DNA of 64,000 nt from Fonticula-like sp. SCN 57-25. Its lineage: Eukaryota > Nucleariida > Rotosphaerida. The notes under the pieces were generated by a model. That model worked only from the letters and a program-made list of their open reading frames with translations. It ran no database searches and was not told where the DNA came from. The translations under genes and the position numbers were made by a program. Positions 9,221 to 24,002 of this stretch are shown piece after piece (position 1 is the stretch's first letter; every line of letters begins with the position of its first letter). The stretch is from positions 1 through 64,000 of the forward strand of contig MEDX01000002.1 of NCBI GenBank assembly GCA_001724245.1, written 5' to 3'.

Positions 9221-11754
9221 ATGCAAGGCGGCGGCGGATGGGGCCAAGGCGGGCCGCATCGCCCGCAGGGAGGGCAGCAATATGGTAATTTTAACGCGGT
9301 TCCGCCGCCTTCAGCGCCCGCGCGGCCGGCTTACCCTGCCGGTTATGCGGCGCCACAGCCGGGCACGCCGGGCTACGAGGCCTACATGCAGTACGTTTGG
9401 ACGCAGTACTACCAGCAGCAGGCTGCAAATGCTGCCGCGGCATCGGCGATGGGCACAACGACAACTTCTCCTGCGGCGAATGTTTACCGCGGGTCGGCAA
9501 TGCCGTCGGCGATGCCTGCTGCGTACGGCGCCGGCTACAACACCGTGCCGCCGCCCAATCGACCTGCCGCGTACGGCGCCGGTGCGACGCTGTCAGCGCG
9601 CCCAGTGTCGTATGCCGCTGCGACGCGCGGCCCTGTTCAGCTGACCCCCGTGGCGAGCGCGACGGGCGCGGCGGCAACGCAGCGTAAAACGCCGTGGGGC
9701 ACGTGGACTGTGGAGAGCACGGCGGTCAAGCCCGCTGTGCCGACCGCCGACCCCGGTGCCTTTCCGCCTGCACTGCTGTACGCAAACTATTATGAAGAAA
9801 AGTGTCATTTTTGAATAAGAATTGTGAAAGTGAAATGCTTATGATAATGTATAATATGATATTGGTCATGTGAATGTTGACGTTGTCAGTATTGTTGTCT
9901 GTCTTTGTGTGTGTGTATGGTATTGAGTGTGAGTATAAGTACATGATACTTGTTCATATTTGTGCTCATGATACTCACTATTTCTCTTCTTTTCTTCACT
10001 TTTAACACGTCTTTAAGTGAATATACGCGTCGTGCGATGCAACTCGCAAAAACCGACGCCGAACGCAAGCAGGCCGAGACGCTCATTTCGCAGACCATTG
10101 TCGAGGCGACACGTGAGGGTGTTTTGCGGACACGTGATTGGTCAAAGTACCCTCTGCCATCGTGCGCCCATTGGTCCATTTGTTATTAGGGCTTAGACTG
10201 ACACCACGTGGTCGTGTAGGTTGACGTCGCCTGAAAAGATCGCCTTCAAGCTGCCCACCAAAAACATGTACGTTTTATGATGTCATTGTTTTATGTTATT
10301 GTCCATTGGCATGATTGTCTATTGATATGACTGTTGTCTATTAACATGGCTATTTGAGCTATTGATATGACTATTGATATGACTATTGACATGATATTGA
10401 CATGAGTGTTCCATGACATGATATTGACATGAGTGTTCCATGACATGGCTATTGATATGAGTGTTCTATGACATGACTGTTGTCTATTGATATGACTATT
10501 GATATGACTATTGACATGACTGTCCTATGACATGACTATTGACAACGTTCTATAACATGACATCTATTGACATGAGTGTTCTATATTGACACATGACTGT
10601 CCTATATTCCTTCATTTGCTGACTCATCCTTTCCTTTCCTTTTCAGTGCCAAAAAACGCCCCACCTTTGGCGACGACATGACCTCTACCAGCACTTCTTC
10701 CCCTTCCACTTCCCGCCTCGTCCCAGTCACCGCCGCCACCGCCGCCCCCCTAAAAGACACCCCCCAAAACGGCGGGAAAAACAAGGACAAAAACCGCTCC
10801 AAAAAGTCGGTTTTAAAATCACTCATTTCCGACGCGTCCCTTTCCGGCGATCGCTCCGAGCAGCGCGAAAAACGACTGCGCCGCTTCGAATCAAGCTCGA
10901 GTGGGAGTCACGTGACTACAACACGTGACGATGACGTTGATGATTGGGCTGATACTGGGCTAGTAGGCACGTGCACGCGCCTTGAAAAGCGCTATTTCCG
11001 CCTAACTGCCGCGCCAAATCCCGCTGATGTACGTCCACTAACTGTCCTAAAAGAGACACTTTTACTATTAGAACAGAAATGGCGCACAGAAAAAGACTAT
11101 TTTTACATATGCGATCAGTTCAAATCGCTTCGCCAAGATCTCTCCGTTCAGCATATTCGAAATGACTTTACCGCGCTTGTCTATGAGTCACATGCACGAA
11201 TTGCGCTTGAAAAAGGCGATATTGGCGAGTTTAATCAGTGCCAGACACAGCTACGTGAGCTCTATTTACAAGGAATTCCAGGTAGCCAATCAGAATTCCT
11301 TGCCTATCGCATTCTCTACTTTTTAATGTCAAGATCTGCTTCAGACTTGAACAATGCACTCGCCATATTGACCCATATTGAAAGATGTCAGCCTGAAGTG
11401 CAGCATGCACTAAAAGTGAGACACGCAAGTGTGACTGGCAATTACATAAGGTGGTTTCAATTATACTCGTCTGCACCGCATATGGGAAAGTATCTTATGG
11501 GTCACTTTGCGCAGCGTGAAAGGCTTGTTGCTATGCGTGCAATTTGCAAGTCATTTAGGCCGTCAATTGAAGTAGAAACGGTTAGGGCATGGCTTGGGTT
11601 TGAAAGGGAAAAAGTGGAAGAGTTTTTGGGTGAAATTGGGGTGACGTATGTGGAGAAAAACAGGAAAGTGATTGATACAAAGGCGTCGATGCAGGCGGTG
11701 GTGAATGCGGCGCATAGTGCGAATGCGAGGGTGGATATCAAGGGGCAGTTGTAA
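9221..11754 (+). CDS. LENG8/Thp3-type SAC3-GANP domain protein
   Basis: Exons: 9221-9777, 10018-10161, 10220-10267, 10647-11754; 618 aa. The N-terminal 180 residues are Gly/Pro/Ala/Gln/Tyr-rich and probably disordered. Exon 1-2 joins to PPALLEYTRRAMQLAK, then TRDWSKYPLPSL, which matches the conserved N-terminal block of LENG8. The last exon has Lys/Arg-rich linkers and, from about residue 355, the SAC3/GANP module: LEKRYFRLTAAPNPADVRP, KDYFYICDQFKSLRQDLSVQ, YESHARIALEKGDIGEFNQC, EFLAYRILYF. Yeast Thp3 acts with Csn12 in transcription elongation and pre-mRNA processing; the same is inferred here. Intron 3 (379 bp) is a tandem array. Confidence 0.85.
10268..10646. repeat. tandem array in intron 3 of the LENG8-like gene
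   Basis: Degenerate units ATTGATATGACT, ATTGACATGA and GTGTTCTATGACATG repeated through most of the intron. Confidence 0.8.
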
Positions 11755-12252
11755 TTGTACATATGGAATAAAAGATAGGAAGATGTGTATTGAAGGAATG
11801 AAAGTGATGGGGATAGTTGAAAGTGTGTATTCATGATAGATGATACATGTATTGATGATGGTACAGTAGATGGTAATACAAGATGCATGTATTGATGGTA
11901 CTGTACGATACATGGTATTACATGATACATGTATTGATGATAGATGATGATACATAATACAATGTCATGTATTGATGGTATACTTGATACATGTATTGAT
12001 GATGGCACATGGTAATATGCCATACATGTGTTGGTAATAGATAGATATATTATTATGACTATGATATGATCACGACAACACAGATAGATATATTATTATG
12101 ACCATGAATATGATCATGATAACACTGATAGATATATTATTTTGACCATGAATATGATATGATAAATACATGATCATAATATATGTCATTTCACACTTGA
12201 AATCTTTATCCTTAATATTAATAATACTTTTTATTGATAACAAAATTCAGAA
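11755..12252. repeat. tandem repeats between convergent LENG8-like and Afi1-like genes
   Basis: Two blocks: 11830-12030 with units GATACATGTATTGATGATGG, and 12030-12180 with units GATAGATATATTATTATGACCATGAATATGATC. No coding content. Confidence 0.8.
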
Positions 12253-15200
12253 TCACTTTTCCAATCTCGCCTTTTGCCTCTCATACGCAATCCTCAAAAA
12301 CCTATTCATCCCTCCAATAAACCTCTCCCCTCCCTGCTTCAACCCCTCAATCCTCCTTAAAAGTGCATACGTCATCCTCTGCACGGCATCACTCGGGTGA
12401 TACAGTGACTGCGCAATTGGGTACAAACCGCCATGCTGCGGCGTCAAATAGGATAAAAGTTCAATTACTTGCTCATCTGACGTGACACTTTTTGTAATGT
12501 CTTCAAATAAGGAAATAACTTCCTTTTCGGGCATATTCTGCGCCACAAATAGCCTTTTTAGGACCCTCTTAACGTCCACTCCCTTTATGGCCGCCGCATC
12601 TTTCTGATCCGCCGCATCCTTGACATAATTCACATACGATTCATTCCCAGAATTCTTCCACTGCTCTGCCCTCCTCTGATTGGCCAGAGTAAATTTCTTG
12701 CGCGCAACTTCATCTGCAAACTCTGCCTCGTCATTGGCCAAATCAACAATCCCTTGCGCATATTCCCGGAATTGCAGCCTGATCTGATCTTCGGAATGAT
12801 GACTCGAAATGGACAACAATACACGCTGAATAAACTCATTGTCCATGGCCACGTGGGCATCAGGGGCAGAAGTGGCGGGAATGTGTGAGGCGAGTTTGAC
12901 TGTGCCCGTGGCCACGTTGCATAGGACGTCCCACCATTTCTCCATTTCTTCAAAGCGGGGGTTGGTGACGCCGGCAATGAAACCGGGACTAGAAAGGAAA
13001 GAAGGGAAACGGTAAGTGAAAGAAGGGTTAAGAAGGAGAAGAAGAGTAATATAATACATCAATGATGATCATCAATTATACTCAATGATGGTCATCAATG
13101 ATACTCAATGATCATCATCAATGACACTCATTACCATCAATGATACTCATCAATGATACACATGATACTCAATGATACACATGATACTCGATGGTACTCA
13201 TCAATGGTACTCATACATGATCATCAACAATGGCACTCATCAATGATACTCATCAATGATACTCAATGACACTCAATGACACTCATACCATCAATGACAC
13301 TCAACGATACTCAATAATATTGCTCAATGATACTCATACATGATACTCATACATGATGATCAATCATCAATGACACTCAATGATACTCAATGATACTCAA
13401 TGACACTCATGATCATCAATGATAATGACACTCATCATCATCAATGATACTCATGACACTCATCAATGATACTCATCAATCATCAATGATACTCTATGCC
13501 ACACAATGACACTCAATGACACTCAACAACACTCAATAATACTCAATACCACTCAATACCAATACTATTACCATCCCCTTCCCCTACTTTTCCTCTCCCC
13601 CCCCTATATTCCAATCATTTCCGTACTAACTGAGCATTGTATCCAAATTAACCAGATTCGTATACGGAAACGCCCTCTTTGTAAACCCCCTCAGCGGTGG
13701 CGCCATCATCGCACACGCCGCAAGCACGTAATTGGCGACTACGCCAGAGGGCATGTTGTAGCCGCAAAAGATGATGCGCTGCTGGCGGAGGAGAGCGTTG
13801 AAGATGAGCATGACGCCGTTTTCGCCTTTTGTTGTTGGTTGGGCGAATTTGCGGACCAGTTCAATTAGGGAGAACTGAAGTAATGGGTCAGTAAGGGAAG
13901 GAAAGTAGACAAAAGTAGACAAAAAGTATCTAAAAAGTATACAAAAAGTATAAAAAATACATCAAAAAGTATCTATAATACATCTATAATACATCTAAAA
14001 GTATCTATAATACATCTATAATACATCCATAATACATCCATAATGCATCCACAATACATCTAAAAAACATCCATAAAACAACATCATATCCACAATACAT
14101 CCAAAAACCACCCTCAAATTACCCACAATACATCCAAGAATCACCCCCAAATTCACCCCCAACTTCACTTAATCCAATAATCTCCCTCATTCGTACGTCT
14201 CCGACCTCGTCCTCGTGCAGTGTCACAGGCAACTTCATCGGAATATCCGTCTTTCCAAACCTCACTTTCGTCGCAAAGAACCTCCTATCAACCCCCGACA
14301 GCGCATCTGCCCCGCCCGCAGCCCTCACAATGCGCCGCTCGCTCTTGCTCAGCACCGGGTAATTCGTCAGATCCATCGCCATGATGTTGTCGTAGAGCTG
14401 CTGGATCACGCCGATCTCGGGCGTCTTGAAGAACTCATCGAGCGCCATGAGGAGGAGCGGCTTGTAGACGTGCACGGACGAGTGCTGCGTGCAGATGGCG
14501 ATGGCTTTGGTGCGCGCGCCGCGCTTGACGCCGGGGATGCTGTTGGTGCGCACGATGTTGAGGCAATGCAGGAAGGGTTTGGGGGTGTCAGGGGCAGAGT
14601 CTGGGGTGGGAGTGATCGCGGCATTGTCGGATGGGGAGAGGGCGGCGGCGGCGGCGGCGGCGGAAAAGAGGGAGAGGAAGGAGAGGAAGCGGGTCTCGTC
14701 GTCGGGGGTGGTGAAGCGGACGCCGATCGCGACGTCATCGTCGATGACGACATCGTACATGGGTTCCATCTGCTGGAACTGGAGAGCGGTGCTGCGGCGA
14801 CTATGGAAAAGGGTGAGAAAAAGAAGTAAAAGAAGAAAAGAAAGAAGAAGAAAAAGTAGAAAAAACAGTAAAAGAAGAGAAAACAAAGGTAAAAATAACA
14901 TAACAATTACAGGTAAATCACATCATCATCGACCTTGCGTACAGTATTTTGTCGGTGCCTGAGAATGAGATTGAGTTTTGGCCGAGCGTGACGGTTTGTT
15001 TTGCCGTGCCGATCATTTCCCACGCCTGGCTGCTCTCCGTGTAGAGGTACACGTAGCCTTCCAGGGTGCCGACCGCGAGCGCGATCGCATTCTCGGCCTC
15101 GGATACGGTCGCGGCGGCTTCGGCATGCAGCGTCGATGCCGCGGCGGCCGCTTTGGCGCGCGCTTCGGCCTCTTGCGCCGCCTTGCGCACGCGTACGGCC

Positions 15201-15453
15201 TCGGGAAGGGGCTGGTTCAGGAAAAAGACCGTCCAGTCCTGCACCGACTTGTGGGCGCCATCGGGAAGCATCAGCTCGGCCAGCACACTGTGGAGATTGT
15301 TAGCAGGGATCTCAAAAAGAAACCAGAAAGGAAGCGAGATGCGCACGAAACATCGTTTCCCGTCTCTTTCGGGTACTGAAATGAGACGACGCTGCCCTTT
15401 TCAATGTCAAACTCGGCCACGAGGATCGTGTCAATGGGCGGCGGCGGCGCCAT
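12253..15453 (-). CDS. Afi1-like DENN-domain protein (Arf/polarity vesicle trafficking)
   Basis: Exons (minus): 15453-15347, 15287-14943, 14800-14197, 13874-13627, 12988-12253; 679 aa. The start IDTILVAEFDIEKGSVVSFQYP joined to VLAELMLPDGAHKSVQDWTVFFL is the Afi1 Arf3-docking signature. The centre has VKRGARTKAIAICTQHSS, YKPLLLMALDEFF and LYDNIMAMDL. Exon 4-5 gives RAFPYTNL and PGFIAGVTNPRFEEMEKWWDVLCNV, typical of the DENN-like 'stabilisation of polarity axis' region. Residues 82-110 are Ala/Glu-rich. A role as an adaptor or GDP/GTP exchange factor at cell-polarity membranes is inferred from the fungal proteins. Exon 4 ends within TA|T, so the apparent TAG stop is removed by splicing. The donor of exon 2 has an alternative (GTCGAT). 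Confidence 0.85.
13040..13560. repeat. tandem array in intron 4 of the Afi1-like gene
   Basis: Units CAATGATACTCAT, CAATGACACTCA and ATACATGATACTCA fill most of 12989-13626. Confidence 0.85.
13915..14120. repeat. tandem array in intron 3 of the Afi1-like gene
   Basis: Units AAAAAGTATC then ATACATCTATA and ATACATCCATA repeated. Confidence 0.8.
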
Positions 15454-15655
15454 GTTTATATTTGGCGCAGCAACACTCGCCGGCTCCGCCGAGTCAGCTT
15501 TGTTTAGCACAATTTGCAAATTTGCAAATTTGTGATTGGTCCAATCAGCATCTCGAACATCACGTGACGCGCTGACACGTGTTCCGCTTCTCCTGCACTT
15601 TTTCCCACTCCGCCCTCCCTCCGCAAAGGAAGAAAAAGAGACGAATCGTAGCAAC
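15454..15655. promoter_or_regulatory. divergent promoter Afi1-like / enolase with CCAAT boxes and E-boxes
   Basis: ATTGG at 15535-15539 and CCAAT at 15541-15545 face each other. CACGTG sits at 15561-15566 and 15576-15581. TTTGCAAA-type repeats precede the CCAAT pair. Confidence 0.55.
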
Positions 15656-17638
<1,983 letters not shown>

Positions 17639-18102
17639 TTACCGGCCGATGCGAACTGTCTCTCGTTTACCTTATTGTCATAAATGCATCGCCTCCAAAT
17701 AAAGAGTGTCTACACATACATGTGTCATTTGATATATTGGGAGATTATTATCATTCCCTTTCAAAAGAAGTAAGTATTAAAAGAAGTATCAAAGTAAGTA
17801 TCAAAGTAGTATCAAAGTAAATATCAAAGTAAGTATCAAAGTAAGTATGAAAGTATCAAAGTAGTATCAAAAGATGTATTAAAAGATGTATCAAAACATG
17901 TCCCATAGAGATGTCTCTATCAAAAGATGTATCAAAAGATGTATCAAAGATAACTCTATAGAGATGTCCCTTTCAAAAGAAGTATCTAAAGATAATCCTA
18001 TAAAGATGTCCTTATCAAAAGATGACATTGTCCATATCAAAAGAAGCAACTTTCGTATCAATATCAGCCTATATTACTATACAATACAATTACATATTTG
18101 TT
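17639..18102. repeat. convergent intergenic array (AAAGTAAGTATC units)
   Basis: Units AAAGTAAGTATC and AAAAGATGT-ATC from 17775 to 18060, between enolase and the next gene on the minus strand. Confidence 0.8.
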
Positions 18103-20962
18103 TTACTTTGCCTTTTTCTCTCTCCTTTCAAACAGTCTCATGATCCTCCCCTGCAACTGCAGATCGAGCATCGATGTCGCCGCCATCAGCACGACAATGA
18201 CAAGCTGACCCGCCACGAGCATGGCTAGCATGCCGGCAGTGGCGCGCTTGTCGGCAGTGCCTTCGGGAAGTTTGCAGGCGCGGCGGATCTGGGCGACGCG
18301 CATCGCATCATCAACAAGCGACACAATTGCACTAGAGGAAGGGAAAAGTAAGTAAAAAATGAGAAGGGATTAAAGAAACAAAATGTACACAAAAAGAGGT
18401 AAAAAGTGCATAAAAAGAGGTAAAAAGTGTTTAAAATGACACAAAAAGTGTCAACAATGAACTACACAAAAAGTACCAAAAAGTACCAAAATGCACCAAA
18501 AAGTACCAAAATGACATCAAAATGCACCAAAATGACACATTTTCCTTCATTTTCCCACATTTTCCATTCATTTTCAACATAATTTCGTACTTTGCGTCAT
18601 GTTGTGCCAATCTCGAATAGAACATTGCGTGAGACATTTCGCGCCGCCCCACCGACTCCAACGCCCTTTCCATCTTTTCACTCATCACGTGCATTCTTTT
18701 CACAATGGCCACGTGGACATCCCCACTCACCCCAAACGGCCTAATTAATTCCACTGAATGTTCAACTGCCCTTTTCTGACCCTCAAAATAGGCAAAAACG
18801 GCATTTCTAACAATGGAATCGACCAAAAAAGCGGCAATTTCATATGAAAAATGGTTCGAAAAAGGGCCAAAAGGCGAATGTCCAGTACCAAAAACATAGT
18901 CTGGCATTGGCGCATTATGAAGCGCACTCCATGTTAAATAGGGCGCGCCAACACCCCATAGTGATTCAAACAATGCTGCAGTCACTGCACGTGACATGCT
19001 TGATGACGTGGCAGATAATGGTTGGCCATCGCATGCAAACTGGGCATAGTACGCTGACTGTGCGCCGCCGTCCAGTAATAGTACAATGTCATCAAATACA
19101 GCATAATGATCACGTGACGTGTCGGAAGTGTCGAATAAGGCACGTGACGTCGTGTTGAATATGACGATTGGGACTGTTTGGACGGCGGAATTAATACTCG
19201 TTAATGATCGCACAAGATCAAGGCCAAGCACAAGTGAACGAAGTAAGGATGCGTCCACGTGGTGAGCGACACCGTCTTGAGTGACTGTTGACTACATGGT
19301 CACGTGAGTATTATGATCACGTGATGATGATCGTACGTAAGTGGCGGCTGCGAGTTGTGCGAGGAGAGATTTGTTATCGGTGGGAGGGACGGCGTGGTTG
19401 GTGACGAGAAGTTTGCGGCCGGGGTAGTGAAGTGGAGCAAGCTAGAAGAAGGGTAAGGAAAGGGGAAGAAGAAGGGGGTTAGAAGAAGAGTAATATTATA
19501 TATGGCAAGTGGACATGGTCAACATGGTCAAGTAGACATGGTCAAGTAGACATGGTGAACATGGTCAAGTGAACATGGTCATCAATGATACCACATGGTT
19601 ATCAATGACATGAACATGGTCATCAGTGATACCAATATGGTCATCAGTGATGTCAATATGGTCATCAGTGATATGGTCAAGTGAACATGGGCATGGTAGA
19701 CACATCAATGGTGATACCAGTATGGCATGATCATGAACATCAATGACAAGTGATCATGACAGATGAACACAATGAACACAAGTAAACATCGATAACCTCA
19801 TATGACAATAATAACAATATAGCAAACTTCAAATGACGTACCTTTCTCTGAAGTGCCGATGCCATATTCGGATCACGACGAGCATTCTCACTACACAGTG
19901 TTAACACCCATATACACTTTCACCCAACGCACTCTTCCGATGCAATGAATAGCCTGACGTCCATATCAGCATCTCTCACCTTGCCATCAAATATGGGCAA
20001 TTTTCCCACCGACGGCACAATGGTATGCTCGACAATCGCCCCCACAAATGACGCGAGCGCCGTCTCAAACGCCTCGAGCAGCACGCCATTCTGCCTTGTA
20101 AACTCTGCCAGGCTGGGCATGCTGTGGTCAGCGACGGCGCCCAGAAAGACTGTCCCGACGGTGCGGTTCGGCGCGGCGCCTTTTTCGACGAGCTGCGCGC
20201 CGAGATCGACCCACGTGAGGCGGTCCTGCGTGACGAGGAGCGACGAGCCGCAGGTGTCGGAGGGGGACATGCGGTAGGTGTAGGGGCCGCGCGTGCCGGC
20301 GGGGAGGTTGAGCAGGTAGATGGCGCTGAAGAGGCCAACGCGGTGGTGCTCGCCGCGGACGGCGGCGTCGAGCGAGATGATGTCGCGGATGGGGCCGGTG
20401 CCGGAGGCGGCGAGGAGGGATGCGTAGAGGGTGGGGGGGGCATGCGAGACGGAAATCGAATAGTCATACTCAATTGAAACAGCCTAAGGAAACGAATATG
20501 TTAGTTAAATACAAAAATACTTGTTTTTACTCTTTTTCGTACGTCATCGTAAAAGACGCTGGGGGATGAGGGGAGCTGGAGGCGCTCGAGGCGACGGCGA
20601 AACTGGCCGGCATCGACGCGGATGCCGCCGGCGCCGTCGCCGTTGAAGCCGACGAGAACGACGCTCACGAATTCGGTGAGGCGTTTCGAGTTGATGCGGT
20701 CGAGAAGAGTGGAAATGTCGGCGTTGCCGAGAGAGGCAAAGATCGGGGATGTGTCAGAGAGCCACCGAAAGGTGTCGACATTGGCCAAGGGATGTTTCTC
20801 CATCGTCGTGCCTGCGCAAATTTTAGCAAACAAAAACATCAAAATTGGATTTTTAGTACCAAAGGCGTCGGCGTCGCGCGTCGCGCCCGCCGCGGCGAGG
20901 CACACGTTCGCCGCGGCCGCGAGCAGCAGCATCAGCGCCGCCCACCGACCTGCCATCGCCAT
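18103..20962 (-). CDS. uncharacterised type I ER membrane glycoprotein-like
   Basis: Exons (minus): 20962-20860, 20811-20543, 20483-19933, 19890-19842, 19441-19337, 19291-18591, 18331-18103; 668 aa. Signal peptide at residues 1-30 ([20 protein letters not shown]). A long lumenal region follows with no cysteine cluster, containing [48 protein letters not shown] and [25 protein letters not shown] single C-terminal membrane helix ([20 protein letters not shown]) and a short basic tail ([14 protein letters not shown]) end it. Large lumenal proteins of unknown function with this layout exist in plants and protists, but I cannot name the family. It shares an 89-bp promoter with ETF-beta. The seven-exon model keeps phase throughout. 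Confidence 0.7.
19500..19760. repeat. tandem array in intron 4 of the ER membrane protein gene
   Basis: Units AACATGGTCAAGTAG and CATGGTCATCAATGATACC through 19442-19841. Confidence 0.8.
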
Positions 20963-20981
20963 TCGCGCAGTCAGCAAATCT

Positions 20982-21011
20982 GAAACGGACCGAAACGGAC
21001 CGAAACCGACG
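20982..21011. promoter_or_regulatory. three 10-bp repeats GAAACGGACC in a divergent promoter
   Basis: GAAACGGACC, GAAACGGACC, GAAACCGACG in tandem, in the 89-bp gap between divergent start codons 20962 and 21052. The last copy carries AAACCGAC, also seen in other promoters of mitochondrial genes here. Confidence 0.5.
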
Positions 21012-21051
21012 TTTCCGCTTTCTGTTTCACGTGTTGGAGCGGTCGAAAGGG

Positions 21052-21979
21052 ATGTCGCTGCGTGTTCTCGTCGGGTGCAAGCGCGCCATTGATTATGCGG
21101 TCAAGATCCGCGTCCGTTCTGACGGGCTCGGCGTCGAGACGCAGAATGTCAAGCACAGCATGAACCCCTTTGACGAAATCGCGCTCGAGGAGGCTGTCAA
21201 GCTCAAGGAGAAGAAGCTCGCCGCCGAGGTAAGTCTTGTTTTTCCGCTCTTTTTGTGTGCCCCGCCGGCTGGCTAACAGCGCCCTCGCCTTAATTCAGGT
21301 TATCGCCGTGAGCTGCGGCGGCCCCGCCTCGCAGGAGGTTCTCCGCAATGCGCTCGCCCGCGGCGCCGACCGCGCGATCCATGTCTCCTCGGAGGACAAC
21401 ATTGAGCCGCTGGCCGTCGCCAAGGTGCTCAAGGCCGTCGCCGAGAAGAACAAGGTCGACCTCGTGCTGCTCGGCAAGCAGGCCATCGACGACGACTCGG
21501 CCCAGACCGCGCCCATGACCGCGGCGCTCCTCAACTGGCCCCAGGTACGGCTCCTTTTTTGGTTTTCTTTCTCTGACGGCGGCATCAGGGTCTCTTTGCG
21601 GCCAAGCTGGACTACAGCCCGGAGACCAAGGTCGTCACCGTCCTCCGCGAGATTGACGGCGGCCTCGAGACGCTCAACCTGCAGACGCCCGCCGTCGTGT
21701 CGGCCGATCTCCGCCTCAACGTGCCCCGCATCACCAACCTCCAGAACATCATGGTGCGAATCATATTTTTTTTCGCTTGCTGCTGCTGACCTTGCCGCGC
21801 TCCTGCAGAAAGCCAAGAAGCGCCCGATTGAGGCCGAGACGCCGGAGAGCCTCGGCGTCACTGTCGACTCGCGCCTCAAGGTCGTCAAGGTCGCCGAGCC
21901 GCCGAAGCGGACGGGCGGAGGCAAGGTCGCCAACGTCGATGAGCTCATCGCCAAGCTCAAGGCCGCCGGCACCCTGTAA
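21052..21979 (+). CDS. ETFB: electron transfer flavoprotein beta subunit
   Basis: Exons: 21052-21228, 21299-21544, 21589-21753, 21809-21979; 252 aa. The beta subunit of the mitochondrial ETF heterodimer carries electrons from acyl-CoA dehydrogenases to ETF-ubiquinone oxidoreductase. Diagnostic blocks: [78 protein letters not shown] and [17 protein letters not shown]. No classical presequence; animal ETFB is also imported without a long cleaved leader. No ETFA gene in the window. Confidence 0.97.
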
Positions 21980-22106
21980 AAAAGAAGCCAAGGGGAGCGC
22001 CCTTTGCGCTATCTCATATTTACATTCAATAATACACATTTAATATTTGACGCCCTTTGATGCCATTTTTTAAGTGTGGGAAGTCGATGCCGATCGTGTT
22101 CAGACC

Positions 22107-23267
22107 ATGTTTCGCCACGTGATCGCGCGGGTCGGTCGGCGCGCGCTGTCGGCCGCGGCCGCGCCGGCGTCGGCCACGGCGCCCGTGCAGTCTCTCTTGA
22201 AGAACGAGGCCGTGCTTCGGTCCATTGCGAACGCGACGGCCGCGGGGTGGACGCCGCTGCGCCTCGCCAAGGATCTCGAGCCGTCGCTCAAGGATGTCGG
22301 CACGCGCGATCTCGTGTTGCTCAGCTACACGCTCGTCAACGAAAAGAGTGCGTAATATTGATGATGATGCGGCTGCTCACACGGTACTGCAGGCAACATG
22401 CCGTTTGCGGCTGCTCTGCTGGAGACGGTGCGCGATCGCAACCAAGAGTTCCACAATGAAGCATCGACACTGCTGTGGGGCCTCTACCAGGATGGCGCTG
22501 ATGGTCTCCCGGCCGACAAGTCGCGCTCCCTCGTGCTGCTCGAGGCCGCTGCGGCCAGCGGCAACGCCACCGCGCAGGTGACGCTCGGCAAGCTTCTCTC
22601 TGACGGCCGTGATGTCCCGCAGGATCTCGATCGCGCGCGCTCCCTGTACCAGTCGGCCGCCGATCAGGGCGACATGGATGCCGTGTACTGCCTCGGCGTC
22701 CTCGCGCTCTCTGACGGCGACAAGTTCCTCGCAATGGACCTTCTCGAGAAAGCCGCCGCCGCAGGTGCGCCTCTATTGAATGGCTTTTGGCGTGTGATGC
22801 CGATGCCGACACCCATGCTCATGCTCTGATGCTGATGCTGATGCTTCTTCTCAGATCATCCCGAGGCGCATCTCGCGATGGGCGTTTTGCTGAGCGGCAG
22901 CCAGCAAGTCTCTGGCCCCGTCACCGACCTCATGCGCTCCTTCTCGCACTACGAGCGCGCCGCCAACCTCGGCGTCGCTCAGGCCTGGTTCAACATGGGC
23001 ACGTGCTACTTTATGGGCAAGGGCGTCCCGCACGACTTTGCCAAGGCCGCCGAGTGCTTTGAGCGCGCCGCCGAGGCCGGCTTTGAGCTCGCGCAGGTCA
23101 ACCTGGGCCACATGTACTTTCAGGGCCGCGGCGTCGCGCGCGATCTCGACAAGGCAGAGTACTACCTGAGGATGGCCGCGCCAAAGAATCAGGTCGCGAG
23201 ATCGTCGCTCGAGGCCATTGAAAAGGAAAGGCAGGTCGGCAAGGGAAGTGATTCGGACGTCGACTAA
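22107..23267 (+). CDS. Sel1-like repeat protein, probably mitochondrial
   Basis: Exons: 22107-22347, 22393-22764, 22855-23267; 341 aa. The N-terminus MFRHVIARVGRRALSAAAA is Arg-rich and free of acidic residues, typical of a mitochondrial presequence. From about residue 120 there are Sel1-type (SLR) repeats, e.g. AQVTLGKLLSDGRDVPQDLDRA, AVYCLGVLALSDGDKFLA, WFNMGTCYFMGKGVPHDFAKA and QVNLGHMYFQGRGVARDLDKA. These pair helices into a solenoid used for protein-protein contacts. The last residues are acidic (SDSDVD). The function is probably as an assembly factor or scaffold; the partner is unknown. Confidence 0.85.
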
Positions 23268-24002
23268 ACGTGTAAACATATTTGAATGTTAAATAATAGT
23301 ATCTATAGACGAGGTAAAGTATGGATAAAGTATCTATAGGGAAGGTTGCTTTAAGGGGTTGGCGGGGATGGCCCCTGATTATGGGTTGTAATATGGGAGT
23401 TAAGGGGCTATATATAGGCTGCTATTTGGCATGTATATTGTGGCAAACCACCTGCCACTTTACAGATATATATTCAGTTCTATGGCCGGTCAAGCTATGG
23501 TCATTCAGTTGGAATACCGATATGGCGCTCTAAAGTACCATAATATCATAGTTAACCGACATATATGCCACTGCTATCCTATTACCTAGCATGAATACCT
23601 GCATGTTATGCTGCACAGTTTCCGTATCCATACCAAGTACCCTATGTATTCCAATGTGAGTCCTTTGTTTACCTTTGCATTGTTGTCCATCTGAGCCCAT
23701 CTGGCCAGATGACGCACTCAAATACCAAAACGTGGCGCTAATATCTCCATTCGTGAAACTTGCTTAATCGGGACAAATCTAGAAATCCAGCCCTCCCATT
23801 GGCTGAAACACAGATCGCTCATCTTCCTATTGGCCGACAATGTTCCACTTTGCACGCGTCGGGCCGTTCCGCTGACTCCGTCTCGCAGTCCTGCTCCCCC
23901 CACCCCACACGCGGCTTGCTGCTTCCAGGCGAGCCATCCCTACGCTCTTTCCCTCCCTCTGCGCGCGCAACGACAAGGCGTATAGCGCACAAAAGCTCTG
24001 AA
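23268..24002. other. intergenic region, no gene seen
   Basis: 735 bp without a supported gene. CCAAT-type motifs (ATTGGCTG near 23800, ATTGGCCG near 23828) lie upstream of the next gene. Confidence 0.5.

Noticed and set aside
13621-13630. In-frame TAG at the end of exon 4 of the Afi1-like gene as a true stop
   Set aside because: The GTACGG donor falls inside the TA|G codon; splicing gives TA|T and restores the conserved PGFIAGVTNP block.
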